The position numbers and the translations under genes are program-made. A DNA stretch of 64,000 bases from Porodaedalea pini. Lineage: Eukaryota > Basidiomycota > Agaricomycetes > Hymenochaetales > Hymenochaetaceae. Under the pieces are notes generated by a model. It saw nothing but the letters and a program-made list of their open reading frames with translations, was not told the DNA's origin and made no database searches. Location: contig NBAY01000005.1 of the NCBI GenBank assembly GCA_002794775.1, positions 1-64,000 of the forward strand, read 5' to 3'. The first letter of the stretch is position 1, and each line of letters opens with the position of its first letter. Below, in pieces: positions 34,701 to 46,456 of the stretch.

Positions 34701-35669
34701 CGGGATTCGGTTCCTTTGCAGGGTCCTGATCAAATGCCTATTAGTAGACACTTTCTGAAAGAATGCAGAATTGGCTAACCTTTGGGTCGACGGGAACGTA
34801 TGGCCTGGGGATGAGAAGGGGTACGGCAATCGCAGTCAGGGTTAACACGACGAATTTAGCCCATAGCAGCTTGTCCGAAGCGTCAGCAGGCTGCGCAGTG
34901 TAAGTTGCGAGTGGCCAGAAGTCACGATACGCGAAAACCGCCCAGGTAAAGAGCAAGAGAGATACAACATGCGCGTTCGCAATTCCTGCCCAACGGCGCT
35001 TCACTGTAACAGATACTAATGCGAGGAAGGAAGCGTACGACTGCGGGAGGTTGAGTTTACGCTTTCATTCATTGATGGAAAGAAAATACATACATATGTT
35101 AAACACAGAGCAACCTGTAACCATTCCGCCTCTGTGAACGCATCGGAAGCAGGTGCATGTTTCTTTTTCTTTTTCTTCTTTTTCAGAGCTTCCAGGAAAC
35201 TACTCTCCCGGTCGTGTTCGTCGATAACCAGGGTGGCAATGGTCAGCCCGACGAGAGTCAGACACCCAATCAGGCGAAGCACCTTGTAGGTGAATATGGT
35301 TGGACCACCCTTCGCGTTAATATGCGTTTTAATATCTGCAATGACTCCGTTGTGTTGTAGAACTTCTTGACCAACGTTATCGTCCGCTTCATCCACAATT
35401 GTCTTACGGGACGGCAGTAGACGCGCTACGAGAGACTGGACTGGATTGGAAAGCAGGACACCATACAGGACAAGCAGGATGGCGGATAGGGCAGCAAAAT
35501 ATGCTGGGAAGAGCAGCCCGTTTTTCCAGATACTATGCAGTGGTAGAGGTTCAAGTCAGCAATGTGTGACAGGGGAAAAGCACACGGAGACGTACAGCTG
35601 GTGTGGCCTGCTCAGAAACATACTTGCTGTGTCCGAGTCAACGACGACCTGGCCCAAGTAGGTGTCCAT
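28703..35669 (-). CDS. ABCC-family (MRP-type) ABC transporter
   Basis: A large, intron-rich gene ending TAG at 28705-28703. N-terminal membrane segments (TMD0-like) include NGLLFPAYFAALSAILLVLY, a Lys8 run and LLLFTWAVFAYRDFWPLA. The first membrane domain contains the RTKTGTLVRAEGIITQLVF helix region and a Ser-rich cytoplasmic insert (33650-33980). NBD1 has Walker A GPTGSGKTS, Q-loop YAAQESW, signature SGGQKARVTLARA and Walker B DIILLDD. NBD2 has Walker A GRTGSGKSS, IIPQ, signature LSVGQRQILALARA, Walker B LLILDEATSA and the H-loop TVAHR. NBD1 has Asp where the catalytic Glu sits (LLDDV), as in many ABCC proteins, so NBD2 is likely the hydrolytic site. The start at 35669 (MDTYLGQVV) is tentative because the first splice junction is unclear. 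Substrate unknown; family members export conjugates and drugs across plasma or vacuolar membranes. Confidence 0.9.
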
Positions 35670-36133
35670 TATATGGACGTCGAGGAGTGCCGAGGAGTCA
35701 GAGAGTGTCACTGTCAGAGGAAGAGCTTGCGCAAGCAGGGCGGGACCGTGTTTGTATGGTCCTAACAGCGCTCGTCAAAGTGTCCATATGGGTGCGGAAT
35801 TCGACTGTTATCACAGGGCCGCAAAGCCGATTGGTTCTTTTGCACTAGTACTGATTCAATATTAATGATTGATCAACAGCAGCCACAATCCTCAGGTGTA
35901 TACAGCGATGTTCAATTTGTGCACCAATGTGCAAGTACTAGTAGTATTAGTGAAGTTGTAACGTATAGGCATGCAGATTCAAGTGGATTCTGATAAACAT
36001 ATGTGTCTATCAATATTAATTTTGTCTTGGCCAGTTAGTGGTTCTAAAGTATGTCACGTGGTATCCCAAAGTGGAGTCTGCCCGATATCACGGTGCAGCG
36101 ACTCGAGCGAGTTCGTCCAAGCCAGCTGCTCTC
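35670..36133. other. Divergent promoter region
   Basis: Shared upstream region of the ABC transporter (-) and the F-BAR/RhoGAP gene (+). No clear element identified. Confidence 0.45.
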
Positions 36134-39100
36134 ATGTCATCCCCATCGGAGAGCTCATCGACACCGCGCGTGTCGACGAGCGACAGACCTCAGCCGGGCC
36201 CAATTTCAATCTTTGAACACCGCCTCAAGTATCTACAGGACTCGTACCTCAGTTTCTTCCAGGAGAGGTTCGTTTCACCGCCGCGCCTCATGCTTCTCTA
36301 GAGCCACTCACATCTATTCCGACAGAGCAAAGATTGAAGATGCTTAGTGAGCAATACTATCTACAAACCAACCTTATATTCAGATAGCTCACGTATCTCA
36401 CAGTGTGGAGTCCTTGTTGCGCCTGCATAAGAAGACGAAGACCATAGACATCTACCTCGACCATGCAACGGAGCCGAGCACTGTACGTCAAGTTTGGTCG
36501 GAGATTCGGGACGGACTGGAGAGAGGTAAGTAGTGTGATAACGTTGTAAAACTTGTTTTAACGAGTAATATCTACATCGTAGAGGCACAATGTCGAATGG
36601 CATTCGTCTCAGCTATGACCGTGGACGTCATCAATCCGATTGCGTCGCTCAAAGTTTGTTTCACAATTCTGTACCCGAGCCCTTTCTCCTAACACGTCTG
36701 TACTACAGGATACTCAAGATCGAACACGAAAGCGCATCAAAGACGATCTCAAGGAATCCGCTGCTGCTCATCAGGAATATGCTGAGAATGTACTTCCGCG
36801 TCTAAAACGCTCGTATTTCAAGAAGTGTCAAGAGGTTGAGGTGCATATATCATTCCGTTTATAACGAAATACCTTTTAACAGACACCGTATCAGGACAAT
36901 AAAGTGAATGCACTGTCTCCAGCTGCTCCTGGAGCCACGGATCCATCGATTGCCCTAAGCCCAACCAGGTCTAATCCCAACACAAGCCCGGTGGTCACCA
37001 ACCCTCAGCCACTCAGACCACTTTCTCGTCGCGCTTCTGGTCATCACCCTCAATCGCGGAACCGCTCTCCTTCCGCGTCGAATCCACTGCATGATCTTGC
37101 TAATCAAGGTTTGTACCGCTAATAACGGCCTTAAGCTCACTATATGTTGACGTGGTTCTGCAGGGAAGAGACAACTCAATCAACTCATGACGTTCCTCGA
37201 CAATAAAGGAGGATCTCTCAAAGAGGGCGTTTCTGGCGCGAGGGGTGACTTAGCTATTCGATCGGTGCGGGCGAAGCGTGAAGCAGATGAAGCGGGTGCA
37301 TTTGGTCTTTCAAGATATTAAGCATCTAATATTAATTCCAGTCTACTTTAGACAAAGAATACAGAAAGGGCGTCCACTGGCTCGAAACTCTTCGACTACG
37401 CCGCTCCAAAATTCTGGAAGGGGCGTTCCAGGTCAGTGGATATGTGCACGTGACACATTTCATACTCACGAATGTCTGTCCACAGAGCCTAGAGCTTTTC
37501 ATTGATGAATCTGCCACTCAAATGAAGGCTGCTCTCGAGAGATACACAGCCAACATGTTGTAAGCTGAGCGTCGTTCTACCTTCTCATAACTTAGCTGAC
37601 GATAATACAGGGCGACAAGTACTACTGTAGGCCACCTCGCCTCCCATGCACAAGGCTTCGTGTCGCATATCTCGCCACAGAAAGAGGTTTCGTTCTTGGC
37701 GACGTTAAAGCCCCGCTACGTCAAGCAATCCACTCCTAGACGAACGCTCTATACGAATTACTACGTAGGAGATTGCAACGACCTCATTTTCGGCGTCGGC
37801 TTAGTGGACTACGCGACGTCTCGTGGGCTTCAGGATGGCGAGATTCCGAAGCTGGTGCGAATTTGCATCGCAGAGGTTGACAAACGGGGCTTGAACTCGG
37901 AAGGCATCTATCGGGTGAGTATTGGCCTTGAAGTGTCCGATGATTTCATTGATCTTTGCGGCAGGTGTCTGGTCGTCATGCTATTGTCCAGGAAGTAAGT
38001 ATAGAGGTACAATTTAGACATGAGCCGCTGAAGCTGAATTATCAACATTCAAGATGATGCATAAAGTAGAAAAGGACGAAAAGAATTTTCAATTCTACCC
38101 TTCCGACGACGTGTTTGTAGCGGCGTCCTTGTTGAAGGTGCGCTCCTCCATCTCTGCTAGTGATTGTGTCTGAATTTTATACAGCAATACCTGCGCGAAC
38201 TTCCAGAGCCCCTTTTCAAATTCGCTTTAGAAGATAGGGTGAAACATACGGAAGGTTTAGGTAAGCTGTTCTACATCCCATGGTCGTTTGGCTGCTGAAT
38301 CTGATCTCTCTAGATGAGCACGTCCAGAACAACTTCCTTTTCCTTCGCGGAAAGTTGCGCAGACTTCCTGCTGTACATCAAGCAACGCTCAAGGCACTTG
38401 TCGAGCATCTCGCCCGCGTAGCTGCGAATAGCGATCGGAACAAGATGGATCCAAAGAATTTGGCTATCATCTTTGGCGGTGTGATCTTTGGCGAAGATGA
38501 GATTCCTAAAGCAACTGATCTCTTGGCAATGCAAAACTGGAAGGTTCGACCGCATCGTAAATATTACCATGACATGAATTGCTGAATCGTGCGCTTCTCC
38601 TAGGACTCTTTGATGGAGGACATAATCGTTCACGCAAATCTTCTTTTCGACGACCGAGTTGGATCGCTGCCGACTTCGAAACCCCCATATACATCTTCGT
38701 CGCGATCTCCTTCTCCGCCATCTTCTAACATGCCATACATACTTCCTCCTGTCCGACGCGAGTCTTCTACCGATAGTGATTTTGGAGCGTCCTATACGCA
38801 GATTTCCCACACCCTGCTGCAGCCAGGAGCATCGGATGCAGATTCTCCATCCACACAGGACTTCGCGCCCAGTTTACCTCCTCGGCCAGGCAATAGCATT
38901 CATCCTTCGCACCGGGCAACAAATCAATCTTCGCGGACAGTGGGGTCGGAGACGGATGATGAAACTCCACCATCTCTTCCTCCCCGGCCGGCGCGTCCAT
39001 CAAGCTCGGAAGCGCGAGCGACGCAGGCTTCGGAAGGTTCTGTCTCCGGCTCTCAGTCTTCACCTCTATCTGAGCGACATGAGGATTCGCTTGAACTGAC

Positions 39101-39263
39101 TACGCCCTCTTTGGCTCCTAGTTCGCCGTCTTCCGTTCGCTCGCCCCTTATTCTGCATAACGATATCAATGCAGAGCCCCTTTCTGAACAAACGCCTCCA
39201 TCTTCTCGACGCTCACAAGAATCATCTAGGCGCTCCCATGAGCACGCCCCTAGTTTGCCATGA
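36134..39263 (+). CDS. F-BAR and RhoGAP domain protein (Rgd1-like)
   Basis: Fifteen exons can be joined in frame (36134-36267, 36326-36346, 36404-36525, 36583-36653, 36709-36840, 36883-37108, 37164-37295, 37352-37431, 37486-37559, 37611-37914, 37965-37994, 38054-38137, 38185-38260, 38314-38543, 38604-39263), giving 791 residues. Residues ~20-380 form a helical F-BAR region (LKYLQDSYLSFFQER; KTKTIDIYLDHATEPSTVRQ; RYVKQSTPR). It contains a Ser/Pro-rich insert. The RhoGAP domain (~395-572) carries the arginine finger in SEGIYRVSG (Arg near 432) plus DEIPKATDLLA and MDPKNLAIIFG. The Ser/Pro-rich tail has repeated LPPRP motifs, candidate SH3 ligands. Such proteins bind curved plasma membrane and switch off Rho GTPases in polarity and wall-stress signalling. 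I chose the ATG at 36134 because it precedes the conserved helix with no upstream alternative. Confidence 0.92.
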
Positions 39264-39408
39264 GGCTTCAGACTGTTATGCTCGCAAAATCTTGCATTTT
39301 GCTGTCTTAATTGCTCCTTTCTCTTATTTTCCATTTCCATCTCAGGCTGTCGAGTTAGCATGTGAATAGTCGACATTACAATGCAGATTTGAGTAATAAT
39401 TCTTCGAT

Positions 39409-39618
39409 TGTTGTTTTCTGGTAACTTTGTTTCTTCTATTTAGAAGATACCTTTGTATACGGTCAAATTACCCACTTGATTAGCTGTAGTAGAACGTATC
39501 TGAACAATGACTTCTTACATATTATACGCATGTAATTTTCCGTACTTCTCGAACACCTGTCTCCCCATTTAATGATTAATTGTGTGCTCTGTATACAGAC
39601 AACTAGTACTAGCGCAAA
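39409..39618 (+). repeat. Direct repeat, copy 1
   Basis: Shares long stretches with 43378-43567: GGTAACTTTGT, ACTTGATTAGCTGTAG, CTTCTCGAACA and CTCTGTATACAGACAACTAG, in the same order and orientation. It lies just downstream of the RhoGAP gene. Confidence 0.8.
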
Positions 39619-39835
39619 TATGTAAGTAGAGTTCATAATACAGGAATGGCTTGAAGAGCACCCGGAGTTCTTGTGGGGACGCTACGTTGATAACGCGCCC
39701 CTCGGTGAGCTTGACTCCGCCAAGACCGTAGGCGAGAGTAATCAGGAGCACGACGCTGACGACGAGGCTGGGGCCGACTCGGATGACTCGGAGTTGCTTC
39801 CAGAGGTAATGGACTATGATACGCCCATCTGAAGC
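39619..39835 (+). pseudogene. Orphan C-terminal exon-like fragment, acidic
   Basis: After a splice-acceptor-like TACAG the plus strand reads EWLEEHPEFLWGRYVDNAPL, then an acidic DADDEAGADSDDSELLPEV, and a stop near 39834. No upstream exon is visible, so this looks like the 3' remnant of a lost gene. The minus strand also has a frame here (39569-39844), less protein-like. Confidence 0.3.
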
Positions 39836-40262
39836 GACCTTCACCGTGAAGTGGTTTCTGTGCCTCCAGTATTATGGAAATGAAACGTACTTTTAGTTTC
39901 GTTCGTGTCGGAATGTCATGCTACAGTATTTGAATTGAGCGGTGATTGCTTGCATTGTCTTATTTGACATAACCAGAGCGATTGCTTTTTAGACTTGGAC
40001 TATGACATTAAACATGCAGGTCAGGCAAATGGTGCAGGTCCAGGAGCTGGAACACGTTTTGTGATTTGCTCCAACCTGGTGACAAGAGCTATGAGGGGTG
40101 ACCAGCTCAAAAAGAGAGGGATAAATGCGGTGAGAAAGCAAACTCTAATATTCATGGCAGAACGATCAAAACGAGCTGAATGGAGCGGTAGTCTACATAC
40201 GTTGTGTTTGTTCCTGCTACATCTGCTTACAAGCTCTTGGTCCTTCCATATCCATACGCCTC

Positions 40263-42453
40263 TCACATTTCTCGATCTAGTTCCTCCGCTAGCTGCCTAA
40301 CGCTTGTTGCGAGCTTCTTCACGTCTACTACCTCTTTCGAATGTTCTAGGATGGATCGAGTATCGAGCAGTATTAGCTTGTTGTCGTGTATAACCTTCTC
40401 CTGATAGTCGAGCGATAAATCCATTTCGAAAAGTTCGAAAATTTTCCACATAATCAGCAGCTCCTTGCATTTCTGTATGCCGGGGCACGTGTGCCATGCG
40501 CTAGCGCAGAGGTCAATGAACTTGTACGTTCCGGTTTTGTCATCAAGGACGACGTTCCGCTCCTCAACGTCGTTGTGCTCAAGACCCAACGCATGGAGAC
40601 ATATGAGGGAATTCAGCACCGCACATCTATACATGCCCTCACAGTTTACACCTGCATGCACCATGAGACATATAGTGATGTACTTGTCACTATTCCCCAA
40701 CTCCGCCCATGAACATTTGATGCTCTCGCCACAATACTCCGTTATCAACACGAACTTCGGCGATGAATAATCCTTGAGATGATACAGTCCGTAACAGGTA
40801 GCCGTACTGTGCCTTATAATGCTCTCTATGGGTGGATAACGCTTGCCAAGCTCGAGCAGGCAATAATTGATATACTCGTCATGCAAATCCATGACAAAGT
40901 TTCTGTATTCCCTCGGTTGTCGCCATTCGGAATCGACAAGTTTGATGGCATAAGATGGCGTTGGTGTCATCGCAATTGACAGGGTGCAGCAGTTCCGCTT
41001 TGTAGACAAGACCGGTAGCACCTTGTCCCAGTTCATCGACTGTTTTAAGGACAGGTAACTTGTCAGACGTCGGAAAGGACGGAAATTTCACTCCCGGTTC
41101 AAGTTCAAATTCCGACAGATCCTGCCTCCCGTATCTGATGTATTTACCACCCATAATTTTCTATACATAGTCAAGTCCGCGCCATGGAATGAGAAGGAAA
41201 AGCTCACTATGCCCGAACCAGTATCCTCTACAACTGTCTTCTCCTGCAATTCTGGGCTCCATGACGTAGATCCCGAGAGGATCGTAATATCGTAGTTCTC
41301 AGGGGAGCTAACTTGCAAGGAGTTGATTCCACAGTGGCGTTTAGTGCTACTACCACCACTGCCTTTTCCGCTGAAGTGACCAAGAAAACGTTTGCCTGCA
41401 CTGGGACGAAGGTCGTGTCCGCCGGTGCTTCCGGATCCACCGCTTGGTCCGGCTCCTAGAACGTTACTGCCTCTCGACTGTAAAAAGAAACTTCCTGTTG
41501 TAGACAGTAACTGGTGGGCCATCCAATGGCACTATGCCCAATCGGTAAAGCGTCAGTCCCAGCAAAGCCCGAAAAACTTCAGAGTTCCCATCTTGGTCAA
41601 TGGGAACCGAGTACGAGAGGCAGCTCTGACCGCTGACTTCCTCCCAATGGCGTTCAAAGAAGTACACTTTTTCGAAGCCCGTAAGCACTAAGTGGTCGCA
41701 CTCGAAAAGGCACATATAATATACGGCCTAAACCTCATAATCAGCTTCCGGGATGCGATTCGGCAGATAAAATGGACCTAATTTGTTTAGAACATTCTCA
41801 CCAGCCGACGCACGAGACCTCAGTTGGATATCGTGTGTCTTGTTGGTACTGATATACTCTTCGAATTTATCCAAGACAGCTGGAGTTTCGATTTCACCCA
41901 GATATAAGTAGTTGCCGGTTGCGTCCTCAATAAGCAAATCCACCCGCTCTTTAGGTTCTTGATGAACGGTACCAGGGTTAACAGGCTCGGTGCGGGTTGT
42001 AAATTTCCGGCCAAAGATCTTCTCCACAGCGAACCTGACGGAGTAAAGCACTGCATTCTTTGTGAGATCCTGGCACTAAAAACCGGGGTACTATATAAGT
42101 CACTGCTACTGGTAAGGAAGATTGATTGGATGCTTACGTCTTTTTCAGAATAAATCTGTTTCCACCCGTCGTACATCACACCATATTTGCTTTCAACCTT
42201 TGGAGAGAACAGTTCTGCATATGCCTCTTTTATAGTGCTATCTTTGGCTCTTCTCCCATTGGGGGCCACAAGAGTACGGTTACGAAAGAGCCCGATCAGC
42301 AGCATCTATGAGCCTGTTGACCTTCTGCGGGTCAAGTATTCTTGCTTAACCCCACCGGAGGAGGCGGAGGCGCCCGTAATGCGTCTATATGTCGGCATTC
42401 TAAAGACCGCATTCTTTGTAAACCACTGTTCAGCATTTACCACCATGACGAGT
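40263..42453 (-). pseudogene. Endonuclease-like region joined to a protein kinase domain, degenerate
   Basis: Exons on the minus strand join in order. An N-terminal part (KEAYAELFSPKVESKYGVMY) is followed by a segment with ERVDLLIEDATGNYLYLGEIETP, a D-x(n)-E-x-E pattern reminiscent of PD-(D/E)xK nucleases, then TGFEKVYFFERHW. After a Gly/Ser-rich linker comes a kinase domain: glycine loop ELGQGATGLVYKA, YAIKLVD lysine, catalytic loop LGLEHNDVEERNVV and KFIDL in place of DFG. The HND-RN loop resembles kinases expanded in mushroom fungi. Lesions are an in-frame TAG at 41730-41728 (or a very short 33-nt intron), a frame break near 41490 (or a 34-nt intron), and a frameshift near 40985-41000 between glycine loop and lysine with no intron to explain it. 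The endonuclease reading is inference; the kinase assignment is firm. Confidence 0.6.
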
Positions 42454-42599
42454 TGTTGATGATAGGAGGGAATACGACACGCCTTGTGATGGGTGTCACA
42501 CCCATTATAGTATTTATACATGTAAGGCGTTATGTGGCTGTGATTTCAAGCAGATTCAGAGAGGTCTCGGACTAGTACTGCACATGTACAACGTAAAAT

Positions 42600-43330
42600 T
42601 CTACGATGCTATCGCTAGTGATACGGGAAGCTTAAGCTTTGGCCGTGTTCATCTAGCTAGGCCACGCATGTCACGCTTCTCCTTCCGCGATGATCTGACG
42701 ACGTTCGTCCAAACCTTCAACGCCGTCGCGATGGCCCGTTAGAAGCCTCCAACGCATTCACTTTCTTTGTGGGCACGGAAAGCTTTGGTCGAGTTCATCT
42801 TGCATTCGTCGCGCTCCTTTGCCCTGCGATGATCTGTCCACCTTTGTCTCAAGCTCAGCCTTCAACCCTAGTTACCCCCAACGCTGACCCGACCTTCCTT
42901 GCAAGTCGGTACGGTTCGATCTCAACACTTGCCACCTCCAATACTTACCCGACTTTTTTTGCAGGTCGACACGTCTCGATCTCCCTCCGGCCACCTACAA
43001 ATCTGACTCGACCTCTTTTTGCAAGTCGGCACGGCTCGATCTCAACATCAGGCGGTTCTTACAACTTATGCTGACACTGGCACGCTAGCTTTGGTGTAGG
43101 TAAGTAATATTTCAACCCTGGGGCACGTTTCAAAGTGCGCGAAACTTAGTCGCGTTAGTGTCAGCTGCTGACTGCCTGCACAGAGCTGCCGGCAAACTCG
43201 CCGTTGCCAGAGTCGCGTCGACGCTGCCCTGTGTTGCCCATACGTCGTTGGGGCACGAAGAAGTTCATCAGCAGGCGTAGCAAGATCTCCGACTTTGGTT
43301 TCGCCAAGTTCTGTTCTTACGCGCTTTGCT
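42600..43330 (+). repeat. Tandem and dispersed short repeats
   Basis: A ~60-bp unit occurs three times in tandem at about 42874-43052, sharing GACCCGACCTT-like, GCAAGTCGG-like and CTCGATCTC motifs. A plus-strand frame (from 42769, no ATG) reads it as a 20-residue repeat (DPTFLASRYGSIST type). A separate ~90-bp segment at 42630-42715 recurs imperfectly at 42778-42868 (AGCTTTGG, GTTCATCT, GCGATGATCTG). No family recognised. Confidence 0.6.
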
Positions 43331-43377
43331 GCTGATGGCTTCGTTCAGCTCCCAGGGTCTTGCACATTCATTGCCGG

Positions 43378-43567
43378 TTGTTGTTTACTGGTAACTTTGT
43401 ACTCACTTGATTAGCTGTAGCACTAGCAGAACGTATTTGAACAACGACTTCTTACCTATTGTGCGCATGTCATTTTTCTTACTTCTCGAACATCTGTCTT
43501 CCCATTTACGTAATGTCATACTAATGATCAACTGTCTGCTCTGTATACAGACAACTAGCGCAAATAG
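43378..43567 (+). repeat. Direct repeat, copy 2
   Basis: Partner of 39409-39618, with about 40 bp less near its start. Together the copies bracket the degenerate kinase locus. Confidence 0.8.
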
Positions 43568-43681
43568 CGCGTATGCAGCAGTAAACAACACGCATCAACC
43601 GCTGTTTGTGTAAAGCAGATAATCTCGAGTCCAATGTTGTATTGCTTAATCTACGCTGCGTTACCTATCATTTAGTTATCC

Positions 43682-45931
43682 CTATATAACTTGCGCGACG
43701 TTTGTATTGGTACTTCTGCTCTTAAGCCTCGATACCAGAGGACGCTCCCCACCGAAGAAGAAATTGACGAAGCTACATAACAAGAGTAGGCCCGAGCCAT
43801 AGCCGAGCAGGATAGTCCAACCGTCCTTTGCATGCGAGTATACCTGTCCAGCAACGATGGGGCCAACTTACACAATATAACGTCAGAAAAGCATATAGAG
43901 TAGGTGTTTGAATAATACCTGCTGAACCAATTCCGAACGTCATATTGAAAAATCCGTAGATGTGACCGACTAGATGAAAAGTTAAGGGAGAACTCAGGGA
44001 GAACTCAAACGACGGCACAAAAGGCACTAACAACCGATACCATCCACTCTTCTCACGACAGAAGCAAGCTCCGCGATCAAAGGCGAAACAAGTGCTGCCA
44101 TCATAAAATCTAAATCAAATTACTTAGCAAAGAAGGAAGGCGGGAATTGAGACTAGCATGACGTACTTGCAAGGGCAAAACAGACGATGAAGAATGCGAG
44201 ACGTCCCCTTACTATCAGAAGGGCATACCAAGGAAGCGTCAACGTAAGACAGATAAAAGTAATCCACTCTACTCCAAAACGGTCAGATATCCATCCAGAG
44301 ATTGGTGACGCTGGAGTACAGAAAAATAAGCTGGAAGATACCTCTGGGAGACTGAAGACCATGACAGACCAAAAACGGCAGCAACTGCGCTTGCAAGAAT
44401 AACTAGCCCGACTTTCGTAGAATTGAAACCATATACATCTTGCAGTCGCAGTGACAGCGTCGGCTCAAGTCCAGTATACACGATACTTCAATCCAACCGA
44501 TTATCAGGAAAAAAGAAACGTTGAGGAAAGTATCAGCCCTAGAGTGCTTACCTGTATAGAAATATGCTTGACAATCCGACCATTGTACGCCTGGAGGTGA
44601 GCATGAATTTCCAGACTTGAAGCTCTGGAAGTTTGCGAGGGGCAGTATTATCGACAGGCGGAATGGCTTCTTTCTCTTCTTTCTTTTCATTTGCTTGAGC
44701 AATTGTTTCTCCGGATGCTTTGAATTCAACGTCACAAATGGGATGATCAGTAGGTTGCACTGTGTATTTTTACATTCAGTTCTGGGCAATTGCTCAGTAT
44801 GGATGAACCATACCTTCTGTAACAGTGTCCTCAGGGGATGGAGCGGGATCATAGCCCCAGCTGAGTGCGTCTTTTCTCTCGATGATCAACAGCCGTCCGA
44901 CGAAATCGACTGCTGTCAATATGATTCCAAATATAAATGGAGCACGAAAGCCTAAGCGGTCATAAAGGACTCCTCCAATCGGTGGAGCGGCCAGCATCCT
45001 GGAGGAACGGAAATCGGTATTTGCAGCAGAGAAAGATAAAAAAGAGAACAAACCCGACTGTAAGACCCGTCATTGCCAAACCGAGTTGCTCTAAATGTGA
45101 AGCGACGCGGTCAGCTTGGATGTTTCATTCAATCCGATTGTATAGGAGTAGTGAATTCACTGACGTCCGAGCTTTTCCGCAGGAACTGTGTCCGCGCTAT
45201 GAAACAAGACAAAATGATCTCAGCATCCCTGTCAGCGATGAAAATCCATTTAAATTCTTACAGAAGAGCGAGACCGATGACCCAGATGACGGAGGAACTA
45301 ATTCCCTGTACAAACCTAGCGACAACCATTACCACATAGTTCGGAGCCTCCATGAACATAACCAAGAAACCCATGAGGCTGAATAAACCCCAGAGCAATG
45401 GTGCCTGTCGCATGCGATATTTCTCGGAGAACGAGGAGCATACTGGGGAGACTAGAGGAAAAGTCAACAGTTTTTCTAGAGACGCCTGGCTTCAGGCCAG
45501 GATGAAGGAGGGAACAGACATAAGACTAATGCTATAGACTAAGGAGACGGAGGGGCGAGGAGATTAGTTTCTAACTCTATGTATACAGTCAGAATAGGAG
45601 AAACATACATATGCAAAAAGCAACCAAGCCGTGAGCGCCGATGCGGAAGTATACCCAAGTTTTTCAAGCTGAAACGGAACAACCGGAATAATAACAGAGT
45701 AGACCGTCAAGTCGGTCGCTACACCTGAAGAAATTTGATTTACTAAGTCCCATAATTTGGCCAGATAAGCTGAAGAAAGACTATACCATATCCAACGACT
45801 GCATTGAAGGTTACTGAGCTTCAGAAGATTCCCTCTTATAGAGTAAACCACTTACCCAAAGTGACGAACCACACAGACGAGCGCCATTTTAATCCCCAAG
45901 GCTTACTCTCTCTGCGAGAGAGCCCAAACAT
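43682..45931 (-). CDS. Major facilitator superfamily transporter
   Basis: Starts at ATG 45931 (MFGLSRRESKPWGLKWRSSV) and ends TAG 43684-43682 (STNTNVAQVI). Many short introns separate membrane-helix exons. Recognisable pieces are FVTLGVATDLTVYSVIIPVVPFQLEKLGY (helix 1), LLWGLFSLMGFLVMFMEAPN, ARFVQGISSSVIWVIGLALL (helix 4 with the VQG motif), LAAPPIGGVLYDRLGFRAPF (the PPxxGxLY antiporter-type motif), a charged central loop with a KKEEKEAIPP stretch, PISGWISDRFG (the second motif A-like loop) and GHIYGFFNMTFGIGSA. The helix 1 DLxVYxxxxPVxP signature and PPIGGVLYDR fit the drug:H+ antiporter/vesicular amine transporter-like group. Substrate unknown. No lesion was noticed, though not every splice junction was fixed. 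Confidence 0.85.
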
Positions 45932-46456
45932 ACCTATAAGACGACAAGGATGGTCAGACGAACTAGTAGATGTAGTATATGACGAAATTCACAGACTCTA
46001 GGCTAACTTGGCTAAGAGTACCAGTTCCGTTCAACCCGTTGACTTCAGGCCGCAACCATAGATAACTTGAGTAGCACCTATATATGTACTACGAGGGAGG
46101 GACAAAACCCCAGTGAGACATGTCGACGCTTAATAATAATATACTTTTGCCATGAACGAACGGAAGTCTGAGACGACACCAGGCTGACTCAGACTCAGAG
46201 AGCGTATGGCTCTACTTTCCATATAGGGAAATTCCGTCGATTGTGGAGCAAGTCAGCACCTAAAACAGGAAGACTCTACAGAGAAGAGTCGTCGGATCAA
46301 AGATCGAAAGAATGGCTATACATGCCGCTTACAATACAGAACAGATACTCCTGACTCGCTAGGTATTAATATTGACATACAACTGACACCCATGCATATT
46401 GATACAAAAAAAGGAAGGCAACAATTTCAAGGGAGTCGTATGAGAGAAGGCATTCA
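45932..46456. other. Intergenic, nothing recognised
   Basis: Promoter side of the MFS gene and 3' side of the CDK gene. No convincing feature. Confidence 0.5.

Noticed and set aside
28815..35396. Many separate small minus-strand proteins in the ABC transporter region
   Set aside because: They are exons, or exons read into introns, of one ABCC gene, as motifs occur in the expected order.
42306..42360. In-frame TAG before MLLIGLF in the kinase-locus gene as a nonsense mutation
   Set aside because: A 45-nt intron with donor GTTAAG and acceptor CATAG removes it in phase, so it need not be a lesion.
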